Positions 19,329 to 63,773 of a stretch of DNA of 64,000 nt are shown here, one piece after another (position 1 is the stretch's first letter; every line of letters begins with the position of its first letter). The notes below the pieces were generated by a model. It was not told where the DNA came from, did not search any database, and saw only the letters and a program-made list of their open reading frames with translations. Position numbers and translations under genes: made by a program. This stretch comes from Halichondria panicea (lineage: Eukaryota > Porifera > Demospongiae > Suberitida > Halichondriidae). The DNA is taken from contig NC_087385.1 in the NCBI RefSeq assembly GCF_963675165.1, positions 2,418,501 to 2,482,500 of the forward strand. Reading direction: 5' to 3'.

Positions 19329-22300
19329 TCATGTTCTGATCCCTCTGTTGCCGAGCCAGCTGTCAAAAACATTTCTGTAAAGAAAAAAGGAAATTTACTA
19401 TAATCAGTATGTAAAAACATGCTAGGAGGTTATATAATTGTCACTATAATGCGGGAAATTTTCGAGGGCAGAGCAGCTAACTGGGAACTCACACACGCAC
19501 CGGTATTTTATACGTTTGCAAATGCAAAGCTTGTTGGGGTCTGGTTTTTTAGCAATGAAACGCGATATTACATCAATGAAAATTTATTCTGAGGGCTCTT
19601 CAGCCTTATAGCGAAAATGTGCACCTGCGAAATCTTCCTGCTATACGGTATGTATAGGGGTAGTATAATGACCACACCACTCCCAAGCTAGATTTACAGC
19701 AACCCTTTTGTTATGACATGTCGTTGTGGTGGTGTAAAGCATGCGTCAGCTAAAAATAGTGACAGGTATGCGTAGATTGAGTGTTGTAAACTGTGTACAA
19801 CTACAATATCGTAGAAACTGGATTATTAGCACATGCGCTCATGGCAATAGCAGAGCTCTATACGCTTATATTCGAGAGAGCCCTACTCAGTAACCGGATG
19901 TCTCTGTGATGAAGATGACTCGTTAGCTACCTAAAGTGAGCAAGCAGGCAACCCCAAACTGGATCTATATCAGCAGGAGTACATTAAGATTACTTAATTT
20001 ACTCCTGATATCAGTTACAGTTCATTTTACAGTTCACTTTACTGTTTACAACATCTAAATTCAATTATATTGACCAAGAACTGGAACAAAAAAGATCCAA
20101 GTCCACCTCATTTATGTCTCTCAGCGTGATCAGACAAGGTAACAGCATGCCCAGAGAGACCTTCCAGGATATCACCAGCTATAGAGCTACAATGCACTGT
20201 ACAAGCTAGCTCATAGATAAAACAAAGAATCACTAATGTCCTTCACATAATTGAAAAAGCGCTTCGATTCCAGTGCAAAAAACCTGCAGTTGAGTATACG
20301 CTTAATATGCTTATAATCCAGTTTCTATGGTATATGGTAATCACTTCATTATAATTATATACAAACTAAATCACCTGCAGTGCTTTACAACACACTCTGA
20401 GCTGCAAAACTCCGGTCCCCTCTCTTCAGAGAAGACGGCCATGTTAGAACACCCACTGTTTGCACACATCCCAGGATCACAAGTTGTGCTATTCAACACC
20501 TGAAGAAACAATTTAGCAATTGTCAATATTACGGTTCTTCATATACGAACTGCTCGAGGCATTTTATACATTCACATACAACCACGTACGTACACTGTAG
20601 GTGGCCGACATACAGCAGAATTCTATATTAATAACGGCCCCACATGTGTACGAGAAACACTTATCCTTTAACGTCTGCAATCAACAACTAATACTGACAG
20701 TACTGTACCTTCTCCAAGGTAACCTCCTCTTGTGTGGCAACGTCCTGAGACAGTTGCATACTCTCCTCCACGACTAGAGCCGAAAACTCAGTCTTCATGG
20801 GCTCCACTCTTGTAACGTGAGGTGCTGGGGCATTCACTGGAGAGATGAGGGGTGGTCCTGTGGGTGGGGCTTTATCTTTATTATTATGTGATAGCAGTTG
20901 TTGGAGAGTCAGAGGATTCTCTGTGGTAGCTTGCTCACAATGCTCAGCCTGGTATTCTTGTATGGCTTTCTGATAATCAGCGTCTAGTTTCTCGTATGCC
21001 TCATTGTATCGCTGAGGGAGAATATCAATGGATCTATAACTGTAATTCCTAGTCAACTAGTGACACTTTCAAGAAACGTAAAGCTATAGCCAACAATGGA
21101 ATTCGATCTGTCACACATAATTGGTTAGATAAGAATATAAGTACTGCTTCTAAGCTATAATAATTATAGTCAGGCTCCCTATTTATGGGTTCTTGTTATA
21201 GTATTTTCTTAAACTTTGTCACACCAGATCAAGGTTAGAATTCAAGTTAAACACCTCTTTTCATGACAAGTGGAAGCCTACAACATATGTTCTTTTTTAC
21301 CTTCTTCAGTTCATCTCCTTGTGCCTCCCACATTTCAGAGATGATTCGTGAGGCCTCCGTAAGAGACATCTAATGGTGAAAAATAGTACAGTGTTAATGC
21401 GTTTACAGTACCATGCTCATTGACATTAAAGAGTAAAAAAATCATGGCACAATTTGGGAAGGGGTCGCAGTCATTATGTGCACCTGCAGTCTAGAGCCAG
21501 GTGGATTGGAATGTGTACTCAAAACTGTGATTGAGAGCAAAAAGTTAGTTATGGAGCTGTACTGAGACTGACCTTAGGGTTCCCTGCCATGACTGCACTG
21601 TACACTTCCCCAAAGAAGATGTTGTAAGGCTTCGGGGGCCTGAGGAGCGGAAGCGGAAGTACGGAGTAAAGAAAAAAACACGTAACTCTTTGACAGCTGC
21701 AAAGTCTGGCATAGTCTTGCTCTTTTTGCAGTATGTATAATTATACATGTAGTGGATTGAATTGTTGCTAGGAAGAGGTCCTTATATAATATAGTGATGC
21801 GGTCATGTGGTATAAGTCAGATATACCACATCTACTCGGAGGATATGCACCCTGTATATCCTCCGCTACCATGGTTACATACCCCTCGGTTACGCCTCAG
21901 AGTAACCACGGTAGCAGAGGATATATGGGTGCGTATCCTCCGTGTAATGTATACAACGGTGTACATGGAGTTGGGTGCGTGTATACTGACCTCTTTGGCT
22001 CCTTCTTCGCTGCCTCCCTCCTCCTCTTGGCCGCAGTTGACTTAGAGACAGGACGTGGTTTCGATAGAGCCTTACCACCGAGAGTAGGGGACTGGGCTAC
22101 CTGCTGAATATATTCGGCATTGTGACAATAAATGGAAAATTCACACATACGACACATGTATGCTACGTACGTTTCATGTACCAGTACAGGTACATAATAT
22201 TTATTATGTACAATGCAAATGCTCAGGGTTGTGCAGAATTTTTGCAAATGTCCCTGATACGTAATTAGAGTGGTGGTATAATTACATCAATTACAGTAGT

Positions 22301-23844
22301 ACCGTGTGTGTAACAACACTGGACATGTACTGTACGTGTACACAATCATAACGTTAACAACAACAATAAAATGTGTGGTTACATAATTATGTACAATCAT
22401 GTACATGTATGAAATCACACAAATCAACATTACAGTACCTTCTTAGCTGGTTCAGTAGCAACACTGGGAGCAGCGTTTGCTGCCTGAGGCACATTCAGCT
22501 GCTGTACCAGCAGCGACTGTATGAACTCTAACTGTTGCTCAGGAGACAATTCCGCAGGGATATTCACTTTCTGCTGGCTCAAGAGCTCAGTGATCTGTGA
22601 CTGCAAATGCACGAGTTGCTCAGGCGTGACTTGAAGCAGCTGCTGACTTATATCACCGCTTGAATCAGGCTTAACCACCTCCGGTACTTTTTCCCCACTA
22701 TCATGTTTTAGTATCTGTTTCTGAGCCCGAATTTGCTGAATAACCTCATAGTTGACAGAGTTGCTGGTCACCAGAGCCATAATTTGCTCGGGACTGAGCG
22801 TACTCAGAGCTTCTGCAGATATGTCTACACCACCGGGAAATGTGCCATTTTGTAGTAGTGGCTTGATTGTTTCGTTTTGAGTAATAGATTGGCGTTGATG
22901 GTGGGTGAATGTTTGGAGAAGCTGAAGAAGGACTGTTTCGAAGGTGTCTTGCTCCTGGTTGAGTAAGGTGAGACCAGCCCTCTCTCCTGAGGAAGGAGCC
23001 ATTTTTATTGGAGGGGTGGTGTCCATAGGGTCGTCGTAGTCAGGTTGAATCTACAAAGAGGCAGGATCAGTTAATAACATAATACTCTAAACACAATCTA
23101 TGAGAGTAGTAGTGTATGGTATGTATTATAAAATCGCCACTTGAATTTCACCCATAATTATAATCACAGCACCATACATGTAATTATACAGTAAATGTAC
23201 ATTGAGGAACAAAACGTTTTAGCAGCAGTTCAAGGCGTTTATGGTATCGTATTGATTGACTGACTTAGCTAGGACTGGTAAAATCAGTTAACGTATTACT
23301 GAGTATTTATTATTGTCAAAGCAAGTACCGAAGACCTCTAATTAAGGCGACCCTCTAAATATATGACACCCTAGAACTTAGGCTATTTTCTTATAGCGAC
23401 AGCTGCGTTGACAATTATTTTTAATGTCTCGCCCTAAACGGAGGTAAATGTAGCCACACCACAGCCTCGATTATAGCCCATTGGAAAATACACGTTTTTA
23501 ACTGGCTAAAAATCGAGGCATTGCCTAGTAGACTGAGCAGAGCTACCTCCAATTAGACGCGACCCTAGCTCTAAATATGTGACACCAGGTCTTTAAAATA
23601 ATTTGTCAACCTCCAAAAGAAGCAAGTTCTGGCTTCGGAAAAAGTGTCACCTTAATTAGAGGTATTACGGTAATACAAATAATTCAGCAACAAAATTAAT
23701 ATTAAAAGCAAGACATAATGATTCATTGTGATGAGATAATTATACCTTGCTGTAGCAATGTTCATGAAGATGGCCTGGTAGAGCAGAAAACGGTGTCTGG
23801 TCCTCTCTGATCATAGCATGGGCAGCATCCATCACTACATCCAT
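19329..23844 (-). CDS. TOX-family HMG-box protein (TOX4-like)
   Basis: Eight exons join in phase: 23746-23844, 22439-23050, 21991-22100, 21573-21639, 21301-21369, 20709-21011, 20375-20499 and 19329-19374, giving about 476 residues. The single HMG box lies near residues 272-341: a basic lead (KRRREAAKKEPK), then PPKPYNIFFGEVYSAV, NPKMSLTEASRIISEMW and KKRYNEAYEKLDADYQKAI. The C-terminus CANSGCSNMAVF, EFCSSECVVKHCR and NVFDSW matches the cysteine-rich end of TOX3/TOX4-type proteins, which settles the family. A glutamine-rich N-terminal half has three PEQ-containing helices (LSPEQIMAL, VTPEQLVHL, LSPEQQLEF). A nuclear DNA-binding or chromatin role is expected. It is complete within the window and divergent from M20 copy 6. 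Confidence 0.92.
19445..19650. mobile_element. MITE-like element, family C copy 1 (+)
   Basis: Begins TATAATGCGGGAAATTTTCG and ends TCTTCCTGCTATACGGTA, with CTGAGGGCTCTTCAGCC near the right end. The same layout occurs at 31645-31888 and, reversed, at 26238-26459. It lies inside the last intron of the TOX gene. Confidence 0.7.
21837..21942. repeat. Long hairpin in a TOX intron
   Basis: CGGAGGATATGCACCCTGTA and the following TATCCTCCGCTACCATGGTTAC pair with the mirrored GTAACCACGGTAGCAGAGG and CGTATCCTCCG. Arms are about 41 bases with a loop of about 23. It sits in the intron between coding exons 3 and 4. Confidence 0.75.
23326..23672. mobile_element. 347-base MITE-like element with ACCTCTAATTAAGG termini
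   Basis: TACCGAAGACCTCTAATTAA opens the element and CCTTAATTAGAGGTATTACG closes it as an inverted repeat. Internal AATTAGACGCGACCCTAGCT repeats part of the left end. It lies in the first TOX intron. Confidence 0.7.
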
Positions 23845-24004
23845 TTTGATTGTTTGTTGTTCTTTTTGAGTCGAGTAGCGCTATAGCCAGGTTGGAAATG
23901 CTGGACCCCACCAAACACTAAATAATGCACACGTCTAGTCCACTTACCCCGCCCACCACATGCACAACGGAGGAGAACTAGCTACCCTGTACTGTAATCA
24001 AGAG
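23845..24004. promoter_or_regulatory. Shared upstream region of TOX-like gene and M20 copy 6
   Basis: The two ATGs (23844 on minus, 24005 on plus) are 160 bases apart and point away from each other, so any proximal promoter is shared. No hairpin like that between M20 copies 4 and 5 is seen. Confidence 0.45.
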
Positions 24005-25183
24005 ATGGACACTGCTGTGAAATCCGAGGTGAAATCAACTGCTTCTGCTGGTATTGAGAGTTGCAAAAGTGAACTGAGTGCTTTGAGTGATGAGATATGG
24101 AGGAATCCTGAGCTGGGATTCAATGAACACAAAGCACACGAACTCCTCACAAACTTCCTCGAGAAGAAAGGTTTCACTGTGGAACGCTCCTACACTGGTA
24201 TTGAGACAGCTTTCAGGGCTACCTTTGGCTCTGGGAGACCCAATGTGTGTGTGATCTGTGAGTACGATGCTCTGCCTGAAATCGGTCATGCATGTGGACA
24301 CAACCTCATAGCAGAGGCTGGAGTTGCCGCTGGTTTGGGTTTGAAAGCTGTTCTGGAATCAAAGGAAATGAAAGGAACCGTCACCATAATGGGCACTCCA
24401 GATGAAGAATCTAAAGGTGGAAAAGTCTATCTGATTGAGAAGGGTGCGTTTGAGAATATTGATCTAGCTATGATGGTTCATCCGGCTCCGGTTAATGAGT
24501 TGAAAATGGCTGCATTGGCATGTGTTGATTGGAAGATTACCTACACCGGCAAGGCGGCCCATGCTGCTGCGTTTCCCTGGGAGGGAGTGAACGCACTGGA
24601 TGCAGCTGTGATGGCCTACACCTCCATCTCTGCCCTCAGACAGCAAATGAAGCCAACTTGCCGAGTTCATGGAATAATCAGTAATGGCGGTGCAAAACCC
24701 AACATCATACCAGAAAAAACTGAACTGATGTACATGATACGGGGTTACAAGAGGACGGAAACATTAGATTTATGCGCTCGTGTCAGGGATTGCTTTGATT
24801 CAGCTGCAATTGCTACAGGCTGTCAAGTGAAAATCGAGGAAGATAGCAAGTTCTTTGAGGACATGAACAGCAACGATACTTTGGCAAAACTGTTTCTAAA
24901 AAATATTGAAGAGCTTGGTGTATTAAATATGGTAGAGTCTACTGGTGAACTCGGTTCTACAGACATGGGTAATGTTTCATATATCGTACCCTCAATTCAT
25001 CCTTGCTATGCTATCGGCTCTGGGGAAGTGAATCACACTCGAGAATTCACTGCCGTGACCAACACCCCTGAGGCGCACACAGCTACTCTGACTGCTGCCA
25101 AGGCCATGGCTCACACATGCATCGATGTGCTCACTACTGATGGATTGTTGGAGAAAATAAAAGAAGACTTTAAGACTCAGTAA
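24005..25183 (+). CDS. M20 family metallopeptidase, PM20D2-like (copy 6)
   Basis: An intact single-exon gene of 392 residues from ATG 24005; the in-frame ATG at 23960 would add 15 residues with no family match. Motifs: GHACGHN, GTPDEES (both glutamates kept, the alanine changed), MMVHP, GKAAHAAAFPWEG, NHTREF. Three tracts (about 24166-24360, 24541-24670, 24960-25140) are almost base-for-base the same as copies 1-2, while the stretches between differ. It lies about 13 kb from the other copies, separated by two unrelated genes. An AATAAA right at the stop could serve as polyadenylation signal. Confidence 0.88.
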   Translation: MDTAVKSEVKSTASAGIESCKSELSALSDEIWRNPELGFNEHKAHELLTNFLEKKGFTVERSYTGIETAFRATFGSGRPNVCVICEYDALPEIGHACGHNLIAEAGVAAGLGLKAVLESKEMKGTVTIMGTPDEESKGGKVYLIEKGAFENIDLAMMVHPAPVNELKMAALACVDWKITYTGKAAHAAAFPWEGVNALDAAVMAYTSISALRQQMKPTCRVHGIISNGGAKPNIIPEKTELMYMIRGYKRTETLDLCARVRDCFDSAAIATGCQVKIEEDSKFFEDMNSNDTLAKLFLKNIEELGVLNMVESTGELGSTDMGNVSYIVPSIHPCYAIGSGEVNHTREFTAVTNTPEAHTATLTAAKAMAHTCIDVLTTDGLLEKIKEDFKTQ

Positions 25184-25444
25184 ATAAAATTTGGGGGCAG
25201 AAATCAAAGATAATTAATATGTGTATGCATTTGTCATGGACGTCACAAAATTTAGATAATAATCTTAGATATACGTTGTATAATTATAGCAATTTACAAC
25301 ATTGACACTATAAAATAGGTACAGACTAAAATGGTTGCCACAACAGAAAAGCTATAATGGAGGCGCAGAAGACGTAATCATAAGTAATGGTTCACACTGT
25401 TTTTAAAGGCCTAATTATATATTATTGGCAGTACAATTCAATAT

Positions 25445-58251
<32,807 letters not shown>

Positions 58252-58446
58252 CTTGGCATTGTGTCGGGGATCGCAAACTCGAATGTATAGCAAGAGATAT
58301 CTTTTTGAGCACAATAACATGCGCAATAATGTGATATGTTAGAGCTAGATCTATAATATATGAACTAAAACTTGCTTGTACGGTCACTTGAGGATATTTA
58401 ACGATGTTAATTGACAAAATCAATGGTTCATACTCTTAAGTATACA

Positions 58447-58892
58447 TACCGTATAGCAGGTATATTTCGAGGGTATAAACTTTCGTGGACCGTTAGAAAG
58501 GTTTTCGCAGAATAGCAGCTTTTCTGCAGCATGTATGAATCTATATTAAATTCCTCCATGGGTATAAATGTTCGCGGTAGATGCTTAATCAGCGAAAACA
58601 GGAGCCCATAAATAAGAGAAGGAGCGGCTAACTTCAACGTATACTCGGGGATCACGTCTCGTAATTGCCGGTGAAACCGCACTTCCTTGTTTGGAAGCGA
58701 CGCAAACCGCAGCCCTGTATTGTGTATAACACGTGTAGGGATTCAACCACTTAAGTGACTCTGCATATATGGAAATGCGGTCATAACCACTTACGAAAAG
58801 TGATCCCTGCAGTCAGCCGCTCCTTCTCTTATTTATGGGCTCCTGGCGAAAACCACAAACATTTATATCCTCGAAATATACCCGCTATACGA
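58447..58892. mobile_element. Fold-back element just upstream of the receptor start
   Basis: Left CCGTATAGCAGGTATATTTC and right AAATATACCCGCTATACGAG are inverted termini; a second inner pair is AGGAGCCCATAAATAAGAGA / TCTCTTATTTATGGGCTCCT. It lies about 200 bases upstream of the ATG at 58251 and could affect the promoter. Confidence 0.75.
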
Positions 58893-59334
58893 GTAATTTT
58901 TGTAATGTAAAAAATTGGCAAGCTGATACCTCGACGAAAATTTAACCCATGAAAACCTAACCCATGAAAACCTATAGGCGTGGTTTACCGGAAATGCATG
59001 CAATACAAGTGCACGCAATGAAGCAAACGAAAATCACCACTGTTCGAGTTCAACGAAGTTTTTACCTCCGCGAAATTTCCCATTATACGGTATAGCAATG
59101 TGACACTTTCCACTTTGGAATGTTACATATACTAAGAAACAAACCTGTGCATAATGTACATTCAAATATTTATATGGCTCTTAATTGAGTTCTGACTGGG
59201 TATGTATTAGACATAGTTTTCAGCTTCATCCTTTCGTAGGTTGTATACTATAAAGATATAACCGGTACAAAAATTATATAGGAATGAGTCTATTAAAGTA
59301 ATGGGAAAACCTAATACACAAATATAATTATATA

Positions 59335-59630
59335 TAGAGACATGTAGGCAGACGATACATGAATGCATGGACATCAGAATGCTGAATAGTTGCCTCTCTT
59401 ATCGATTTTCAATCAAGTTAACTGTCAAAATCCCTAATCTCAGCTATTCTGTTTTGAATCAGTTTCCTTGGTTGATAATCAACTGTTCTTTCATTGTGAA
59501 TTTCCTACTAGGAAATAAGATTCGCTCCATTAACAATGATAATGAACTGTATCCTCCCAGAGGACACACTCACTCTATACAGGTGTATAATGAAACCATC
59601 CAATTAATAGTGCTGCTGCAACTTGGTACC
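59335..59630 (-). pseudogene. Decayed copy of the EMC8/9 last exon and flank
   Basis: 59335-59630 aligns with about 61310-61640: GAATGCTGAATAGTTGCC / GAATGCTGATTAAATGCC, CAATCAAGTTAACTGTCA / CAATCAAGTTGAATGTCA, TTTTGAATCAGTTTCC / TTTTGAACCAGTTTTC, TCCTAC(T/G)A(G/A)GAAATA, and CAATTA(A/G)(T)AGTGCTGCTGCAACTT. Indels and stops break the frame. The match stops where family B begins at 59629, so the repeat borders or interrupted the duplicate. Confidence 0.75.
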
Positions 59631-60100
59631 TGTTTCAGTGCTTATAGATTGACGCCACAAAACTTACTTTGTGTATAGACCCAACACAAATTATAAGCGT
59701 AGAGAAGATAGATCTAGATCCACGTTGATGTGATGCAAGCACATGCAGGGATCGAAAGATTGTTTAGCTTATAACAATGTCGTGAGAAAGTTAATAGGGC
59801 ATTATTTCCTGTATATATATGCGCCCTATATATAGCAAAATGATGCACGGCTAATTTACTGTCTGCACGAGTTGAGTAAACAATGATTGGTCATCACAAG
59901 GATGCAGGTTCACAGGCGTGTTATGTTAGGGGCACCTTCTATCCTCAGTATATCGGGTTTCGAATGTATATAGTATCATTTGCTAACACAGTACAAACCC
60001 TATTGCATTTCATGCGCATGCTTAATAACTTTTTGCATGTCTTTCATTTGTGAAAACTCAAAAGTCGCAATCAAGAGAGCCTCGCTCAATTCGAAACCCG
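59629..60100 (-). mobile_element. Family B repeat, right arm of the inverted pair
   Basis: Reverse complement of 55427-55906 with few differences; begins CCTGTTTCAGTGCTTATAGA and ends CTCGCTCAATTCGAAACCC. Confidence 0.88.
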
Positions 60101-61354
60101 ATATATATATATACCATGGCAGGAACATGTATATGGCCTGCAATTGGTCTGAGCGATCCTCTCATTGCATTGAACCGGTGCATGCATACTATTACTACGA
60201 ATCATGTGACATTGCAGGAGCGTCAACGAGACTAGTCTTTAGTATAGTCTAGCCTCGATCTCAGGCCGCACTTCACTCAGGGAAGTGGGCCTGGTATCGA
60301 CTGCTTGCGCATGCGCTAATATCCCCCCGGTATCTGGGGGCTTTGGATATCATCGTATATGCTCAGTAAAACTATGACATCACAACGAACGGAAGTGGAT
60401 TGAAGAAAGTAGATAGAAAGTTCGATTGAAGGTTTCTAGCCCACCGGATAGCATTCTCTGATAGCTACCCTTAGCCTAACAAAAGATTCACAGCCAGCAA
60501 CAATGTGGATGACGATCGTCTGAAAGGAGTGAAAGCTGACAAGAGTCTATATGAACAGGCCACGCCCATTAACACTAAAGTTACTATACTACTGCTACTG
60601 ATTCCATCAGAAGAAAATAGCTGTACAACAAACCTACACAGCTCTGTCTCTAGCTAGCTAGCTATATAGCTCTGTGTATGACTTTCTCTGATGAATTCTG
60701 TAATAATTATAGGAAATTTTATGGGAAAACAATAATTTTTCGCATACGCAAGCAGTCAATAGCAGGCCTTCTTTTCTATGAAGGCCGGTGAAGGAGGCTA
60801 AGTAGTCTTAATTTACTAACCATTCAATGGATAAATCTATTATGAAATTAGAGACAAACCTATAATTTGTTCAAAATTCAACGTACATATGATAATAGTG
60901 CAATCTCGTTTTTCCGTCCCACACAAATAATGTGCGAAATGTATATGTATATGTGTAAGCTCATGAGTTATGATCTTATAGAACCTGTCACTGACCGTAG
61001 TGTCTTATGGTTCATACTATACTAAACCAACTCTAGAAATAGGCCACTTTTGGTGAAACTACCGTCGAAGGCGTTTTGGTTCATACTAAGATAATTACCT
61101 GTCAGAATATAATTATGGCTAAATTGACGTGAATGACTAGTAATATTTTCAACTTTCACCAGTCTTACATATACAATCATGTACATGTAAGTTGTACGAA
61201 TAAGATTCTATTATAACAAATTGAGTATACAAATTAATGGATGCAAATCTAACACACACAATTAATATTGATAACTACAAGACTAAAGTACCTGTGCAAC
61301 ACAAACAAGTGCAGACAATACATGTGGCTACAGAATGCTGATTAAATGCCAACT
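60101..61354. other. Intergenic region without a recognisable gene
   Basis: Contains a short GC-rich stretch at about 60250-60350 with GCTTGCGCATGCGC and CCCCCCGGTATCTGGGGG, and AGCTAGCTAGCT simple sequence near 60650. No coding signal was found. Confidence 0.55.
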
Positions 61355-63773
61355 CTACTGTATTGTACCGTTGGGAAGAGCTCTATTGATTTTAGGGTTT
61401 GTCCAATCAAGTTGAATGTCATCCAAATGATTATCGAAATCCACTAGAATCTCAGCCATGTTGTTTTGAACCAGTTTTCTTGTGTTGACAATTGTTTGCT
61501 CGTCAAGAAATTTCCTACGAAGAAATAGAACACTCCATTAACCGAATAATACTGATCCTTTGGAGGGTACCAGCATGATACTGTATATTGCACTCAACCA
61601 CGCATGTATCCAATTAGAGTGCTACTGCAACTTGCAGTGCTTAATTATAAAGATTGGTCTACCCTGGACACCACAGACCTTCTCGTGTAGACAAATTTCT
61701 TAAAAAAGACAGGCAACTAAGTAAAGAATATAGGCTATTGCACGCAAGTGGTATAAAGCAAGCATGGGAAGAAATTTCCTGGGAAAGTTAATGGGGGGGG
61801 GGCTGCATGCATACTAACAAAATGATGTACAACTATAGCAATGAATAATCAGTACGAGAAAATAGGCATTTTGTGCAAACTTCAGAGCCAGGAAGGTATA
61901 TATGGTAGAGTACTCACAGTGCACTGAGGTGCTCTTTCCAGTGGCTGTGTCCCGAGTCACTCTTCAACACCTGGAGCTACAAGGGAGACAACATTATACA
62001 CATGCACAGGTAAAGCAACTTCCAAGCAGAATTAGATAGCAATGTTGGTCATTAGGATACTGAGGGTGAGGATGCTCATGTAGTGCTACTGGTATTCAAC
62101 GTGTCAGGGGAACCTTCTCTCTTTACGCAGTAATAATGGCAGTGAAGATTACTAACAGAAGGGATGATGACAGATTTTGACTTTTACCACAAAATGGTTA
62201 GGATACATACCCTACAGCTAGGGTCTGAGGCGTCCTCCTCGGAAAATTGATTGACTTGTTGTGAACATGCAGACCATATCCGATCCGAGGGACTTGTTGC
62301 TTGAGTATGTATTAATGGATAGTGCTTTCAATGGTAAATCTATTGTGTAAATCAATAAGTAGTCCTCACATTATGTTACGTCACAGCCACTGTACTTATC
62401 CACATTTATTTTTTACCCACAGGTTTAACTAATTTCTTATGAGATTGACTTGTCGCCTGAGTGTGTATCCGATCCGAGCCTCAAGTTAATGGATGAATCT
62501 ACAGAGCTGAGGTTTTACTTAGCTGTCTCTGTCTACAGTATATACAGAGAGGTAGCTCTCCTTTTTCTTTTTTCTGTTCTTTATCACAATCGTTCAATAA
62601 GATAAAATACTGTTTAAACGTTCAATGAGATAAAATACGGTAAATAATAAATTAATTGTCCACCCACGCACCAACAGTTAATACCAGGCCCACTATTGAA
62701 GGGGCTGGAGTCGAGGCTAGGCTTACTAGCGCTAGCTATAAATGCGTCCTACTGTAGAGAACGCATACGCTTTTGTCATTCTTTATTTCCTTTAATTTTA
62801 TCAATCCTTGATCTGATTGGTCAGGTCGGAATTCCAACCTGGCCAAAAAAGTTCAGACTAAAGTGCTCAGACGGACTATCCCAGGGCAGCTGATGCATGA
62901 GACTAGCTATGATCCTAGTCCACAGTGCACTTACTAAAACTCCGTTCTCAAAAGTTTCAATTTTATTGCTCCCGTTATTTGCTGCTTAGCCAGCTTCCCA
63001 TGATCATACATACTATCAGGAGTACATCTTAATGACTCCAGATACTATTGTATAACACTCTTCTGGTTTCTATGATTCATGTCAACAGCCGACGGTTAGC
63101 ACTTCAGTGCAATTAATTTATTATTTGTTACTTTACACTGTAAGGGGATGGTAATATAGAATAGACAAACCTTTAGACCTGACTTTGTCTGGTCTCCAAG
63201 TGCTTCATTATCAACCTAAAGAAAACAATGAAGAGTATGTAGCACACAAGAAATGACAAGTGATTCAATCCTCCTAGTGGCTAGTTTGCAACTCAATAAT
63301 TATTATGCATACAATAGTCACTTTTATATACAGTAGACTCTTGTTAATTCTGCCACCCTTGGGACAGTGCAGATTGGCTGGAATAGCGAGGTGGCCGCAA
63401 TTCAGAAAATAGCCGCGGTTAAAAAAAATGACCCTACCTCGAATCTACTATTTGCTGTTCTGTCTCGAGGATATTTAAGTGTAATACAATTTTATCATCT
63501 AGCTAGCAATCCTTGCCAAACCAAATGGCCGGTATATCTAGGTGGACGTACTTCAGAGAGCCGGAATAGCGAGTCTATTGTAACTCCCACACAAATAATG
63601 CATGTTAGCTCAAGTTCATGACTCACAATTAGTAGACACGCCTTGTCACAATTAACGGCAATCTTGTTGGCAATGGTGACTGCTGTGTCACTGATTGTCG
63701 CATCATTGACTCTCTCATTGGCATGGTAATAACCCACAATACTTAACCCCTTTGTGTCGCAATAGATCTCAAC
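61355..63773 (-). CDS. EMC8: ER membrane protein complex subunit 8/9 (3' part, partial)
   Basis: Exons 63627-63773, 63171-63215, 61918-61976 and 61355-61514 join in phase and give the last 135 or so residues. [19 protein letters not shown] matches the GYYQANER segment of EMC8/EMC9, [17 protein letters not shown] matches the following helix and strand, and [19 protein letters not shown] matches the conserved C-terminal helix of the family. The stop is TAG at 61355-61357. The N-terminal part (about 75 residues in relatives) lies beyond 64000. EMC8/9 is a soluble cytosolic subunit of the ER membrane insertase complex, with an inactive MPN fold. Animals outside vertebrates usually have one gene for both. 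Confidence 0.93.

Noticed and set aside
59367-59678. Plus-strand 103-codon ORF
   Set aside because: It is the antisense of the decayed EMC8 exon plus the start of the family B repeat.
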